Part shown: piece after piece, positions 1 through 6,111 of the stretch | How positions within the stretch are numbered: the stretch's first letter is position 1 | Layout: every line of letters starts with the position of its first letter | NCBI GenBank assembly: GCA_934481375.1 | Contig: CAKSPN010000114.1 | Location: 1 to 6,111, forward strand | Direction: 5' to 3' | DNA length: 6,111 nucleotides | DNA from: an uncultured Clostridia bacterium | GTDB taxonomy: Bacteria; Bacillota; Clostridia; UBA1381 | Position numbers and translations under genes: made by a program | Notes under the pieces: generated by a model | The model's database searches: none | Told to the model about the DNA's origin: nothing | The model's input: only the letters and a program-made list of their open reading frames with translations

Positions 1-3000
1 GGGAGCATATCCTCCGAGAACGTAATGTTAATCTTTTTAGCCGCCGCCGAAATGGGCGAGCTGTTTCTGTTTTCGTCCTCAATTTTTCTTACCGACCACG
101 ATTTACCCTCGTCAATTGTTATCTGATCGAGGTAGATTTTCGGACCGCTTGTAACTCTTGATGTGTCATACGTGATAACGAAGTTTTTGAAGTTTGCATA
201 ATCAATAGGTGCGGACTGTATTTTACCCGTTGCTACCGCCTCGCCTATGTCGGCAAAATCCGTAAGCGGAATTTCCACGTATACCCACTTGCCGTATGCA
301 GATGCGTAATCCTTTATGTCCACCATTGCTCTTAACGGTACGGTACTGCCCGAAAGGCTCGTTGTCGTTCCGACGCCCACCTGCATTTTTGCAAGGTCCG
401 CGCCCTCCTCGGCAAACAGCCAGAAACTGAGTCTGCCGCCGTTGTCACGGTAATCCTTTATGTCAATTTTCTTTGCCGATAATGTTGCCGATATTACGCC
501 GGCTTTTCTTTCCGCAAAGTCCAGACACAGCGATTTTCTTCCGAGAATTGCTTTGTCCGTTGTTTCCGATATTTTTCCGCCCGATGATATTTCCTTGGAG
601 TAGTCTGCGTTTAAGGTATCGTCAAAAAGTATCAGTGCGCTCTCGATTTTCGGATTTTTTATGATAAATTCTTCCGTTTTTGTTTCGTTCGACGTTGCGC
701 CTGCGGCATTTACCGCTCTTACTCCGAATACAAGCGCCGTATCGTAAGGAACGTCCGTTACGGTATATACGGTTTCGGTTGTTTCGGCAATTTTTTCACC
801 GTTTAAATATATATAGTATTTTTCGGCAAATTCGGGAGCATTGTATGCCAGCTCCGCCCGGTTTGAGTTTTTAATCTCATATGTAAGCCCTGTCGGAACA
901 GCAACCGCCGACGCAATTACCGTAACGGGGTTTGTATGGATTGACTCCTTGCCGTTTGCGTCAACTGCCGTCATGGTGTATGTGTATTCGCTGTGCTCCG
1001 TAAGCGCCGTATCCTTGTATGATGTCACTGACGGGTCAAGTCTCTGATAAACTTCGCCGTTTCTGTAAAGAACATATCCTGCAAGGTCGCCGTATTTCGG
1101 AGCAGACCATGAGATATTTACCGCAAGCTCGGCTGTGTTTGAGGTGTACGCCGAGGTTTGGAAGTTTCTCGGACGGTCGATTGTGCGGACTGTTGTTTCA
1201 TCGCTCAATATCGGCGACTTTGCGCCGTATTTGTCAACCGCCTCTATCTCATATTTGTAAGTTGTTCCCGCAACCATTCCCGTATCGGCAAAGCTGTCCA
1301 CATAAACGTTCTTTGTACATTCGCCCAAAAGTGTGCGGTTTTCGCCGTTTTCCGTTCTGTATATATTGTACTTTACAGCGTCGGAATTTGTGTGATCCCA
1401 CCTAAGCACAATCTTGTCGGCTTTAACGTCGTAAACCGAGAAATTCTTCGGCGGTTCAACGTTTGCGATAAACATATCGCCCTCGTAAATGTATCCGCTC
1501 TCGTATTCGGGCGTTTCAATCTTCGGGTCGTCACTGCCGTTGTTTCCGTCATATACACGGCGGATAAATCCCATAGTGCTGAACAGTGTCCAGTCGATTT
1601 CCTTTTCAACGTCTGCGTCCCTGCCGCTCCAGCGGTTGTTCCATAACGACTGGAATGCGTGCGGATTATCTATCGTGAAATCCGTAAGCGGAATTGTAAC
1701 GTACATCGTTTTGCCCTTGTCGGCGTCGGTGATGTAGTCGGTCATAGGCAGGGCGATATATGTACGCGAGGAGTCAATCGTACTGCCGTCGGCATATGCG
1801 CTTGCCACGGTAAAGTACAGATTGTCAAGCGGAACAGCCTCGTCAATGTTTATTCTGAATACCGCATATGCACTGTCCTTGTAAGCTGCTATGTTTTTCG
1901 AGTTATTTGTGTCCTCGTTCTCGCCGCCGCTCTTCTGCGAGGTGTAATATGTACCTGCCATATATCCTCTGTACGGTATGCCCGGCTCGTATGTATCTTT
2001 TTCCTTAAAGTTTTTCGGGTTCATATCGTATCTGTTGATAGTGCCTGCGCCCATATCGGGTACCGATGCGGCGCTTGTGTTGTAGAGGACTTTTGCACCT
2101 CCGTTTTCTTCGAGGATACTCGGAGGATCTGCCTGCCATCTGAAACCGCGTGTCTGCATATCAAACAAAACGGTGCTGTCGCCGTCGAGCGGAATGTCCT
2201 CGCCGCTGTCCTCGTCCGTCATCATTCCCGCAGCTTCGTTGCTGTATAACGAATACAAGCCGTATTCGCTCTCGTGTATTCTTATTTTGTATGTGTATGT
2301 AATATCAGCCTCGGGAGTTTTGTCGGTGTAGACGTATTTTCCCGAATTTAATATAAAATCGTCAGCCGTAAGAGTTGTTACCGTTTCGCTGTTGTCGGGA
2401 GCGGTTCTTACCAGCTCGTAAAAATCTATTGTCGGGGCTGTCGGCTTTGTAAACGAAAGCTCGATACCGCCGTGTGCCAATGCTTCGAGATCCGAAACAG
2501 CGGGCAAATTCATAACGTTAAGCTTTGCAATCCAGATTTTATCGTCCGATGCGGGATTTGTACCCGACGCGTCATTTTTACGCACCATGCCCATGCCCGT
2601 AAATTCGGCTGCGTTAAACGCCAGTCCCGTGTTCATTTCAATGCCCTCTGTATCAAAGGTGCTTAAAGGAATACTGTATTCCTGCCAAGCCTCTTTTACG
2701 TCGGGTATATTGTTTCCGTCTTTATCTGCGGATAAGTCCGCACTTACGCCTGCTATTGCTCCGTTTTTCGAGCTTACGGTGAAGTACAGATTGTTTACGT
2801 CCGCATCCTGTCCCAATTTGACTTTGTATACTATCTTTGCGTTTTCTTTTATTGCACTGAAATCTCTGTATCCGTCATCTCTCAGGCGCATACGTATTCC
2901 CACCCAGTCATTTCCGTCGGCAATGTCCGAATAGTTTATATAGCTGTAATGGCACTGAACGCCGTCCTCAACGCCGTTTCCGCCTTTCAGTCCGCTCCTT

Positions 3001-3176
3001 GAATTATTTTCGTAAACGGCTTCGTTTATTGTCTTTCTCGATCCGGAATTTATTATGCGCATTGCCATTGCCAGCGCCTCTCTTGTATCGGAAGCGTCAT
3101 CTGCCGATACCGTAAATGCCGGAATTTGTACTGCAAGTATTGAAAGTATCAATAGCAGAATAATATTTCTTTTCAT
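1..3176 (-). CDS. Secreted multidomain FN3 / CBM-like protein, C-terminus beyond left edge (gene A)
   Basis: This frame stays open from ATG at 3174-3176 to the window edge, giving 1058 residues without a stop. The start is supported by GGGAGG nine bases upstream and by a Sec signal peptide directly after it. That peptide has basic residues 2-3, a hydrophobic core at about 5-21, and a likely cleavage after V-S-A at 25. Domains in order are: CBM-like module 1 (about 48-223), FN3 (224-318), CBM-like module 2 (334-574), three consecutive FN3 domains (575-665, 667-756, 758-840), CBM-like module 3 (844-1024), and the first strand of a bacterial Ig-like domain of Big_5 type (from about 1027, ending I-T-F-S-E-D-M-L). 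FN3 2 and 3 keep the core tryptophan (Trp593, Trp690); FN3 1 and 4 have Phe242 and Tyr778 instead. No enzyme domain is visible. The protein is probably exported and binds or presents polysaccharide. It lies downstream of gene B in the same direction and shares B's module types. The anchoring signal, if any, lies outside the window. Confidence 0.9.
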   Translation of the reverse strand, partial: MKRNIILLLILSILAVQIPAFTVSADDASDTREALAMAMRIINSGSRKTINEAVYENNSRSGLKGGNGVEDGVQCHYSYINYSDIADGNDWVGIRMRLRDDGYRDFSAIKENAKIVYKVKLGQDADVNNLYFTVSSKNGAIAGVSADLSADKDGNNIPDVKEAWQEYSIPLSTFDTEGIEMNTGLAFNAAEFTGMGMVRKNDASGTNPASDDKIWIAKLNVMNLPAVSDLEALAHGGIELSFTKPTAPTIDFYELVRTAPDNSETVTTLTADDFILNSGKYVYTDKTPEADITYTYKIRIHESEYGLYSLYSNEAAGMMTDEDSGEDIPLDGDSTVLFDMQTRGFRWQADPPSILEENGGAKVLYNTSAASVPDMGAGTINRYDMNPKNFKEKDTYEPGIPYRGYMAGTYYTSQKSGGENEDTNNSKNIAAYKDSAYAVFRINIDEAVPLDNLYFTVASAYADGSTIDSSRTYIALPMTDYITDADKGKTMYVTIPLTDFTIDNPHAFQSLWNNRWSGRDADVEKEIDWTLFSTMGFIRRVYDGNNGSDDPKIETPEYESGYIYEGDMFIANVEPPKNFSVYDVKADKIVLRWDHTNSDAVKYNIYRTENGENRTLLGECTKNVYVDSFADTGMVAGTTYKYEIEAVDKYGAKSPILSDETTVRTIDRPRNFQTSAYTSNTAELAVNISWSAPKYGDLAGYVLYRNGEVYQRLDPSVTSYKDTALTEHSEYTYTMTAVDANGKESIHTNPVTVIASAVAVPTGLTYEIKNSNRAELAYNAPEFAEKYYIYLNGEKIAETTETVYTVTDVPYDTALVFGVRAVNAAGATSNETKTEEFIIKNPKIESALILFDDTLNADYSKEISSGGKISETTDKAILGRKSLCLDFAERKAGVISATLSAKKIDIKDYRDNGGRLSFWLFAEEGADLAKMQVGVGTTTSLSGSTVPLRAMVDIKDYASAYGKWVYVEIPLTDFADIGEAVATGKIQSAPIDYANFKNFVITYDTSRVTSGPKIYLDQITIDEGKSWSVRKIEDENRNSSPISAAAKKINITFSEDML
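105..647 (-). repeat. CBM-like module A3 (divergent)
   Basis: Residues about 844-1024 of gene A. It keeps the V-E-I-P-L-T-D-F strand (967-974) preceded by G-K-W (962-964), and a closing strand K-I-Y-L-D-Q-I-T-I (1013-1021). It lacks the L-D-N-L-Y-F strand of A1 and A2, having D-L-A-K-M-Q-V instead. It looks closer to ordinary galactose-binding-like jelly-roll modules such as the CBM11 type than to the other four. Confidence 0.5.
1455..2177 (-). repeat. CBM-like module A2
   Basis: Residues about 334-574 of gene A. It shares with A1 the strand L-D-N-L-Y-F-T-V (450-457), the V-T-I-P-L-T-D-F strand (493-500), the G-F-I-R-R segment (536-540) and a closing strand D-M-F-I-A-N-V (567-573) leading into FN3. 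The N-terminal part (334-430) is long and poor in recognisable motifs. Confidence 0.55.
2508..3035 (-). repeat. CBM-like module A1
   Basis: Residues about 48-223 of gene A. Landmarks are a strand with N-N-L-Y-F-T-V (128-134), the Y-S-I-P-L-S-T-F strand (167-174), the G-M-V-R segment (196-199) and a closing strand I-W-I-A-K-L (214-219) just before the FN3 domain. A loop at 151-159 with the pattern D-x-D-G-N-x-x-x-D resembles the calcium loops of thrombospondin type 3 repeats. The family assignment is by pattern only. Confidence 0.55.
3102..3176 (-). other. Signal peptide of gene A
   Basis: Residues 1-25 of gene A have Lys2-Arg3, then a core rich in Ile, Leu and Val (about 5-21), then T-V-S-A before two aspartates. 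This is a standard signal peptidase I layout with small residues at -3 and -1 (Val/Ala). There is no lipobox cysteine, so the protein is expected to be released or attached through a later domain, not lipid-anchored. Confidence 0.88.
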
Positions 3177-3185
3177 ATATGTTGT

Positions 3186-3191
3186 CCTCCC
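3186..3191 (-). promoter_or_regulatory. Ribosome binding site of gene A
   Basis: On the minus strand GGGAGG stands nine bases before the ATG at 3176, a strong Shine-Dalgarno match at ordinary spacing. It fixes the gene A start and lies 21 bases downstream of the hairpin, so it should stay accessible when the hairpin is folded. Confidence 0.85.
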
Positions 3192-3212
3192 GTATCCAAC
3201 ACTTGTATTAAT

Positions 3213-3242
3213 GACAGCGTGCCGCCAAAGCGGCACACTGTC
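3213..3242 (-). terminator. Intercistronic hairpin, possible weak terminator or attenuator
   Basis: Bases 3213-3225 pair with 3230-3242 around the four-base loop 3226-3229. On the minus-strand transcript the stem is 13 continuous pairs with one U-G wobble (3237 with 3218) and a GC-rich upper half, closed as C(UUUG)G. On the plus strand the same position is a C-A mismatch, so the fold suits minus-strand RNA better. It begins 10 bases after the gene B stop. It is followed by AUUAAUAC and not by a uridine run, so it is not a standard intrinsic terminator. It may cause partial termination, protect the 3' end of gene B mRNA, or separate expression of B and A. I see no convincing -35/-10 promoter for A in the gap. 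Confidence 0.5.
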
Positions 3243-3252
3243 TGCCTTATTG

Positions 3253-6111
3253 TTATTCGTTCTTGGCTGAATTTACGGCGCTTATGATTGCGTCCGCATT
3301 TTCAACGCCGTTCGGAACATATGCATTTGTTATGCTTGCGCCGGTCATAAGCTTGTAAATGTATGCCGAAGCAAAGAATTTACCTGCTGTGTTAAGATTA
3401 CAGCCGTCAGCCGCCATAACGAGCGAGCCGTCCGGAGTGTAAGCAAGCATTGCATTTCCCGTAAGAATTTTTGTTCCGCCGAGTGCTCTTGCTATATAAT
3501 CCGATGATGTCTGCGAAGTGTACAATGATGATGCAAAATCCTCATATCCGTTCTCATCAAAGAATGCCTTTTCTTCATCTGATGCGTTTGCTATATAATC
3601 TGCGGTATATCCCCATGCCTCGTTTGCAAAGAGAGCCGCATTCGGAGCGCCTGCTTTGATTGCAGCGGCAATGCTCGGTAACTGTGTTGCGTGCGTTTCG
3701 CCTATGTAATAATCATAGAATTCGGCATACTGCGGTCTGTCCTGAACAATTACATATTTCCAGTCGCCCGATGCGAGTATTTCGCTTAATGTGTATACAC
3801 CGCTTGCGGCAGAGCCGTTTACAACCTTTGTGAATACGTCTGCCTCGAGGTTGTTGTAAAGACCCTCCATTGTAAGACCGTTTGCATATGCGTTTGTAAC
3901 GTTCAGGCTTTTGCCTGCGCCTGCCGCTACTTCATCGAGTAAATCCGATGACTGCAATGAAAATTCATCGCCGATAACAAGTACCTCGTCGCCCTTTTCG
4001 CCGATAAATCTGTCATCGCACTGTGGTGTGCCGTCTGCGTTCCAGATGAATGCTCTTACTGTGTCTGTCTTTGAAACGTTTTCAAGTGTAACAGTCTTTA
4101 CTTCGCCGTCTCCGAGAAGTACGGTCTTAACCGACTTTAACACTCCGTCCTTGCCGAATACTGCGGCATAACCCCTGTTACCCGATACTCTTGACATAAG
4201 GTCTGCTTCGATTGTTCCGTCTATTGTATACTGCGCTTCTATGCGTGTATCTCCCTCTGCCGAATAGAAGCCGATTGTTGACAGAACAGGGATTGTTACT
4301 ACTGTTTCAACGTCAGCAGATTTAAGATCATATGCTGTTGATACTGTCTTTACCGCATATGTGTAATCGCCGCTGCGGAGAGCGTCCGTATCGGTATACT
4401 CTGTTCCCGATGTTTCGCCTATCTTTCTGCCGTTTCTGTAAACCTCGTATTTTGCAACGTCAGTATCTGTTGATGCTTTCCATGAAAGCGTTACTGTGTT
4501 GTTATTGTTTACAGCTCCTTCGAGCTTGCGCACACCTGATGGTGCAACAAATTCGATGTTGTTAATCTTTGCTTCAAACTTCACGCTGTTATGTGCGTCC
4601 ATACGCGCTATACCTGCTGTCTTTATAAGCGCCGGATTAAAGGTGTTTTCATGATCGTCAGCTGATAACCTACTCGAACTGAGCTTGCTTGCCTGTTTAT
4701 TAAATGTTGAATTGTTTGCAAATTCCGAAAGCGGAACGATTAATGTCTGATAGCCGCCCTTTGTGCTGTCATAGTAATCCTTAAGCGGCACGCCGGCAAA
4801 ACTTACAGACATATAGTTGCCTTCGCCGTTCTTCCAGCCGGGTTTTGCTGCCGCAAGCGCCGTAGTATCGTCAAAATTGGTATTCCATGCATATGCGCCG
4901 TCCTGATAGAATCCCAAATCCCACAAATTCTTATAATATCCGATTGTAAGATATACTCCGTCAAGATTTTGATTTGTTGCGTCTACCGAGAATACGGCTT
5001 TACCGTTATCCATATAATTTCTTGCGTCAATAACAGCGCCCTGATGAGCGTCTGTTTTTTCATTGTATTTCGGAGCAAATCCGGCATATCCCCAGCCGCT
5101 CAGTTTTTCGATTACGCCGTATGTGCCGTCGGGGTTTGTGGTTAAACCGTTGAACTGATAATCGGGGTAAGCGGGAGCAACACGCTTAACCATGTCGCTG
5201 TCGGCTATTGTGTTGTCGTCCATTGTGATAACTGCCGCACCGTCGGCAATTTTAGCTGTTTTGTGTCCTTCGTAGTCGCCGTACTGGCTTACGTATCCCG
5301 AACCGTATGTAAACATTTTCAAATCATCTGTTTCGGCTCCGGCACTTTCCAGAACAGTAAATAGATTTTCCTTTACCGATGATGTAACAACCGCCTTATT
5401 GAATACCTCCTCGTCAGTGTAAGTCTTTACGCCGTAGGTGTTATCCTGTGAAACGATTGTATAGCTTACTTCCGTGTCTTTGTCGGTAAGGTCAACGTCC
5501 GTGTCGAGATATTTTCCGCTCTCTGTCGGAGTTATTAAAGTTTCATTGCCGTTTACTTTCTTTGATACCTTATATGTAACGTCCGTATCGGTTGATACGT
5601 CCCATGTAAGCTGTACGCCGCTGTCAACCGACGCAGCCGCAAAGTTCTGTGCGGCTTGGGGAGCAACAAATGCGTAATCCTTTGTTTCATATGCGAATTT
5701 TGCTCCGCTTTTCGTATCTTCTCTTGCAATACCGATACCCTTGAGCATAGCATAGTTAAGTTCACAATCATCGGTATAGTCTTTCATGGTATCAACTATT
5801 GAATATCTCTTTCTGAAATCCGCATTTGCCAATTCAAAAGCCGAAAGAGGAACAATTATTGTGTGGAAACCGTCTGCGTCTATCTCGTTATCGTCATTGT
5901 AATAATCGGACAGCTTTACGCCGGCAACGCCCAATCTCCACAGCTCTGCATATCTGTAAGACTCGTCTTTGTTAAAATCGCTTGTACCGCTCTTATATTT
6001 ATTGCAGTACCAGTCAGTACCGTAATAGCTTACGCCGAGGTATGCACCGTCAAGACTTCCCTCCGTAACCTTTATCTTATATACGGCATATAAATTGTCT
6101 TTGTATTCTTT
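3253..6111 (-). CDS. Large FN3 / CBM-like protein with C-terminal DUF4886-like SGNH domain, 5' end beyond right edge (gene B)
   Basis: The visible part is 952 residues (numbered from the right edge), ending at TAA 3253-3255. The frame is open at 6111, so the true start and any signal peptide lie outside. A TTG at 5932-5934 could be mistaken for a start, but the 59 residues before it continue the first module and no ribosome binding site precedes it. Domains in order are: CBM-like module (1-150, incomplete), FN3 (151-243, Trp170), CBM-like module (244-523), FN3 (524-607, Trp544), a beta-rich Ig-like domain (608-704), and an SGNH-fold domain (about 705-952). The last resembles DUF4886, with matching blocks I-G-D-E-F-S, Y-A-N-G-L-T-M-E, D-W-K-Y-V-I-V-Q, E-A-W-G-Y and D-G-C-N-L. 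The family's nucleophile serine is Glu716 and its histidine is Asn905, so hydrolase activity is doubtful. The C-terminus is hydrophilic, with no LPXTG motif, SLH repeat or dockerin. The role is inferred to be extracellular glycan binding or scaffolding. Confidence 0.9.
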   Translation of the reverse strand, partial: KEYKDNLYAVYKIKVTEGSLDGAYLGVSYYGTDWYCNKYKSGTSDFNKDESYRYAELWRLGVAGVKLSDYYNDDNEIDADGFHTIIVPLSAFELANADFRKRYSIVDTMKDYTDDCELNYAMLKGIGIAREDTKSGAKFAYETKDYAFVAPQAAQNFAAASVDSGVQLTWDVSTDTDVTYKVSKKVNGNETLITPTESGKYLDTDVDLTDKDTEVSYTIVSQDNTYGVKTYTDEEVFNKAVVTSSVKENLFTVLESAGAETDDLKMFTYGSGYVSQYGDYEGHKTAKIADGAAVITMDDNTIADSDMVKRVAPAYPDYQFNGLTTNPDGTYGVIEKLSGWGYAGFAPKYNEKTDAHQGAVIDARNYMDNGKAVFSVDATNQNLDGVYLTIGYYKNLWDLGFYQDGAYAWNTNFDDTTALAAAKPGWKNGEGNYMSVSFAGVPLKDYYDSTKGGYQTLIVPLSEFANNSTFNKQASKLSSSRLSADDHENTFNPALIKTAGIARMDAHNSVKFEAKINNIEFVAPSGVRKLEGAVNNNNTVTLSWKASTDTDVAKYEVYRNGRKIGETSGTEYTDTDALRSGDYTYAVKTVSTAYDLKSADVETVVTIPVLSTIGFYSAEGDTRIEAQYTIDGTIEADLMSRVSGNRGYAAVFGKDGVLKSVKTVLLGDGEVKTVTLENVSKTDTVRAFIWNADGTPQCDDRFIGEKGDEVLVIGDEFSLQSSDLLDEVAAGAGKSLNVTNAYANGLTMEGLYNNLEADVFTKVVNGSAASGVYTLSEILASGDWKYVIVQDRPQYAEFYDYYIGETHATQLPSIAAAIKAGAPNAALFANEAWGYTADYIANASDEEKAFFDENGYEDFASSLYTSQTSSDYIARALGGTKILTGNAMLAYTPDGSLVMAADGCNLNTAGKFFASAYIYKLMTGASITNAYVPNGVENADAIISAVNSAKNE
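3256..3999 (-). other. DUF4886-like SGNH domain lacking expected catalytic residues
   Basis: Residues about 705-952 of gene B. Block order matches DUF4886-type SGNH proteins: I-G-D-E-F-S (713-718), A-N-G-L-T-M-E near 743-749, D-W-K-Y-V-I-V-Q (783-790), N-E-A-W-G-Y (830-835) and D-G-C-N-L (902-906) before a final helix ending L-M-T-G. As I recall the family, the first block reads G-N-S-F-S and the last D-G-x-H-L. Here the nucleophile position is Glu716 (GAA, 3964-3966) and the histidine position is Asn905 (AAT, 3397-3399). The fold appears intact while the active site does not. Confidence 0.7.
4000..4290 (-). other. Ig-like beta domain of gene B
   Basis: Residues about 608-704 of gene B. A G-Y-A-A-V-F strand, a G-V-L-K-S-V-K turn and strand, and a late V-R-A-F-I-W strand followed by N-A-D-G-T-P match a small beta-sandwich that I recall recurring next to FN3 and S-layer modules in secreted Clostridia proteins. 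It is likely structural. I cannot name a specific family with certainty. Confidence 0.4.
4543..5382 (-). repeat. CBM-like module B2
   Basis: Residues about 244-523 of gene B. It has N-L-D-G-V-Y-L-T-I (382-390), an aromatic-rich loop at 392-409 (eight aromatic residues), P-L-K-D-Y-Y (442-447), the I-V-P-L-S-E-F strand (458-464), A-G-I-A-R-M-D (499-505) and closing F-V-A-P (521-524). Repeated blocks appear in the same order as in B1, so the two are paralogous modules within one protein. Confidence 0.6.
5662..6111 (-). repeat. CBM-like module B1 (N-terminal part missing)
   Basis: Visible residues 1-150 of gene B. It has S-L-D-G-A-Y-L-G-V (19-27), an aromatic-rich loop (29-39 with five aromatic residues), the K-L-S-D-Y-Y segment (66-71), the I-V-P-L-S-A-F strand (86-92), G-I-G-I-A-R-E-D (125-132) and the closing A-F-V-A-P (147-151) where the FN3 begins. 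It aligns by eye with module B2 along its whole visible length. Confidence 0.6.

Noticed and set aside
1019..1646. Overlapping plus-strand open frames of 128 and 162 codons
   Set aside because: They lie antisense to FN3 domains of gene A, overlap each other in different frames, and show low-complexity Cys/Arg/Val composition and no domain.
1659..2249. Plus-strand open frame of 196 codons opposite gene A
   Set aside because: It lies fully antisense to a continuous, domain-matching frame. Its product is rich in Cys, Val, Arg and His with no recognisable motif, as expected from reading the complement of this codon usage.
2587..2934. Plus-strand open frame of 115 codons
   Set aside because: It is antisense to module A1, with no ribosome binding site or domain that I can recognise.
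3177..3252. A separate promoter for gene A in the intergenic gap
   Set aside because: TTGGCG and TAATAC occur on the minus strand but only about 12 bases apart, too close for a sigma-70 type promoter, and they overlap the hairpin.
3911..4171. Plus-strand open frame of 86 codons rich in Ser, Pro and Thr
   Set aside because: It is antisense to the beta domain and SGNH domain of gene B. The low-complexity composition is a by-product of the sense codons.
5553..5771. Minus-strand open frame of 72 codons within gene B in another frame
   Set aside because: It overlaps the FN3 and module B1 coding frame, which carries recognisable repeats; this one has none.
5932..5934. TTG as the start of gene B, giving an 893-residue protein
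   Set aside because: The frame is open without a stop to 6111, the 59 upstream residues match the corresponding part of module B2, and no ribosome binding site precedes the TTG. It is an internal leucine.
1..6111. Gene B as horizontally acquired relative to gene A because of slightly different codon choice
   Set aside because: B seems to use more GCT/ACT and A more CGC/ACG, but this was judged by eye only, and both share most preferences, including AGA for arginine. It is not enough to claim transfer.

Overview
The window is almost entirely filled by two very long, incomplete genes on the minus strand, placed head to tail. Gene B (3253-6111) enters from the right edge with its 5' end missing. 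Gene A (3176 down to 1) starts inside the window and runs off the left edge. A 76-nt gap separates them, holding a strong hairpin and gene A's ribosome binding site. I see no RNA genes, CRISPR arrays, insertion sequences or regulatory genes, and no gene-free stretch over 300 bases.

Both products look like large secreted, multi-domain, probably carbohydrate-associated proteins. Gene A opens with a clear Sec signal peptide. It continues with three beta-sandwich modules resembling carbohydrate-binding modules (CBM-like), four fibronectin type III (FN3) domains, and the start of a bacterial Ig-like domain at the edge. Gene B shows two CBM-like modules, each followed by an FN3 domain, then a small beta-rich domain, then a C-terminal SGNH-hydrolase-fold domain resembling DUF4886. 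Four of the five CBM-like modules share a recognisable plan; the third module of A is more distant. All five carry an [I/V]-P-L-[S/T]-x-F strand.

Two points stand out. The C-terminal domain of B keeps the shape of the DUF4886/SGNH family but lacks the expected catalytic serine (Glu716 there) and histidine (Asn905 there), so it looks like a pseudoenzyme. The five modules form a diverging family: those in B carry aromatic-rich loops suited to sugar stacking, and those in A do not.

The organism is probably a Clostridia-type Bacillota, perhaps a gut or rumen anaerobe. This rests on a strong GGGAGG ribosome binding site, heavy AGA use for arginine, moderate GC by eye, and a protein style (tandem FN3, CBM-like modules and a beta domain with an F-I-W strand) common in secreted polysaccharide-handling proteins of uncultured Clostridia. 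This is inference; no marker gene is present.

The genes probably form one transcription unit read right to left, with the hairpin possibly reducing read-through from B into A. No catalytic glycosidase or polysaccharide lyase domain is visible in either fragment; catalytic parts, if any, lie outside the window.
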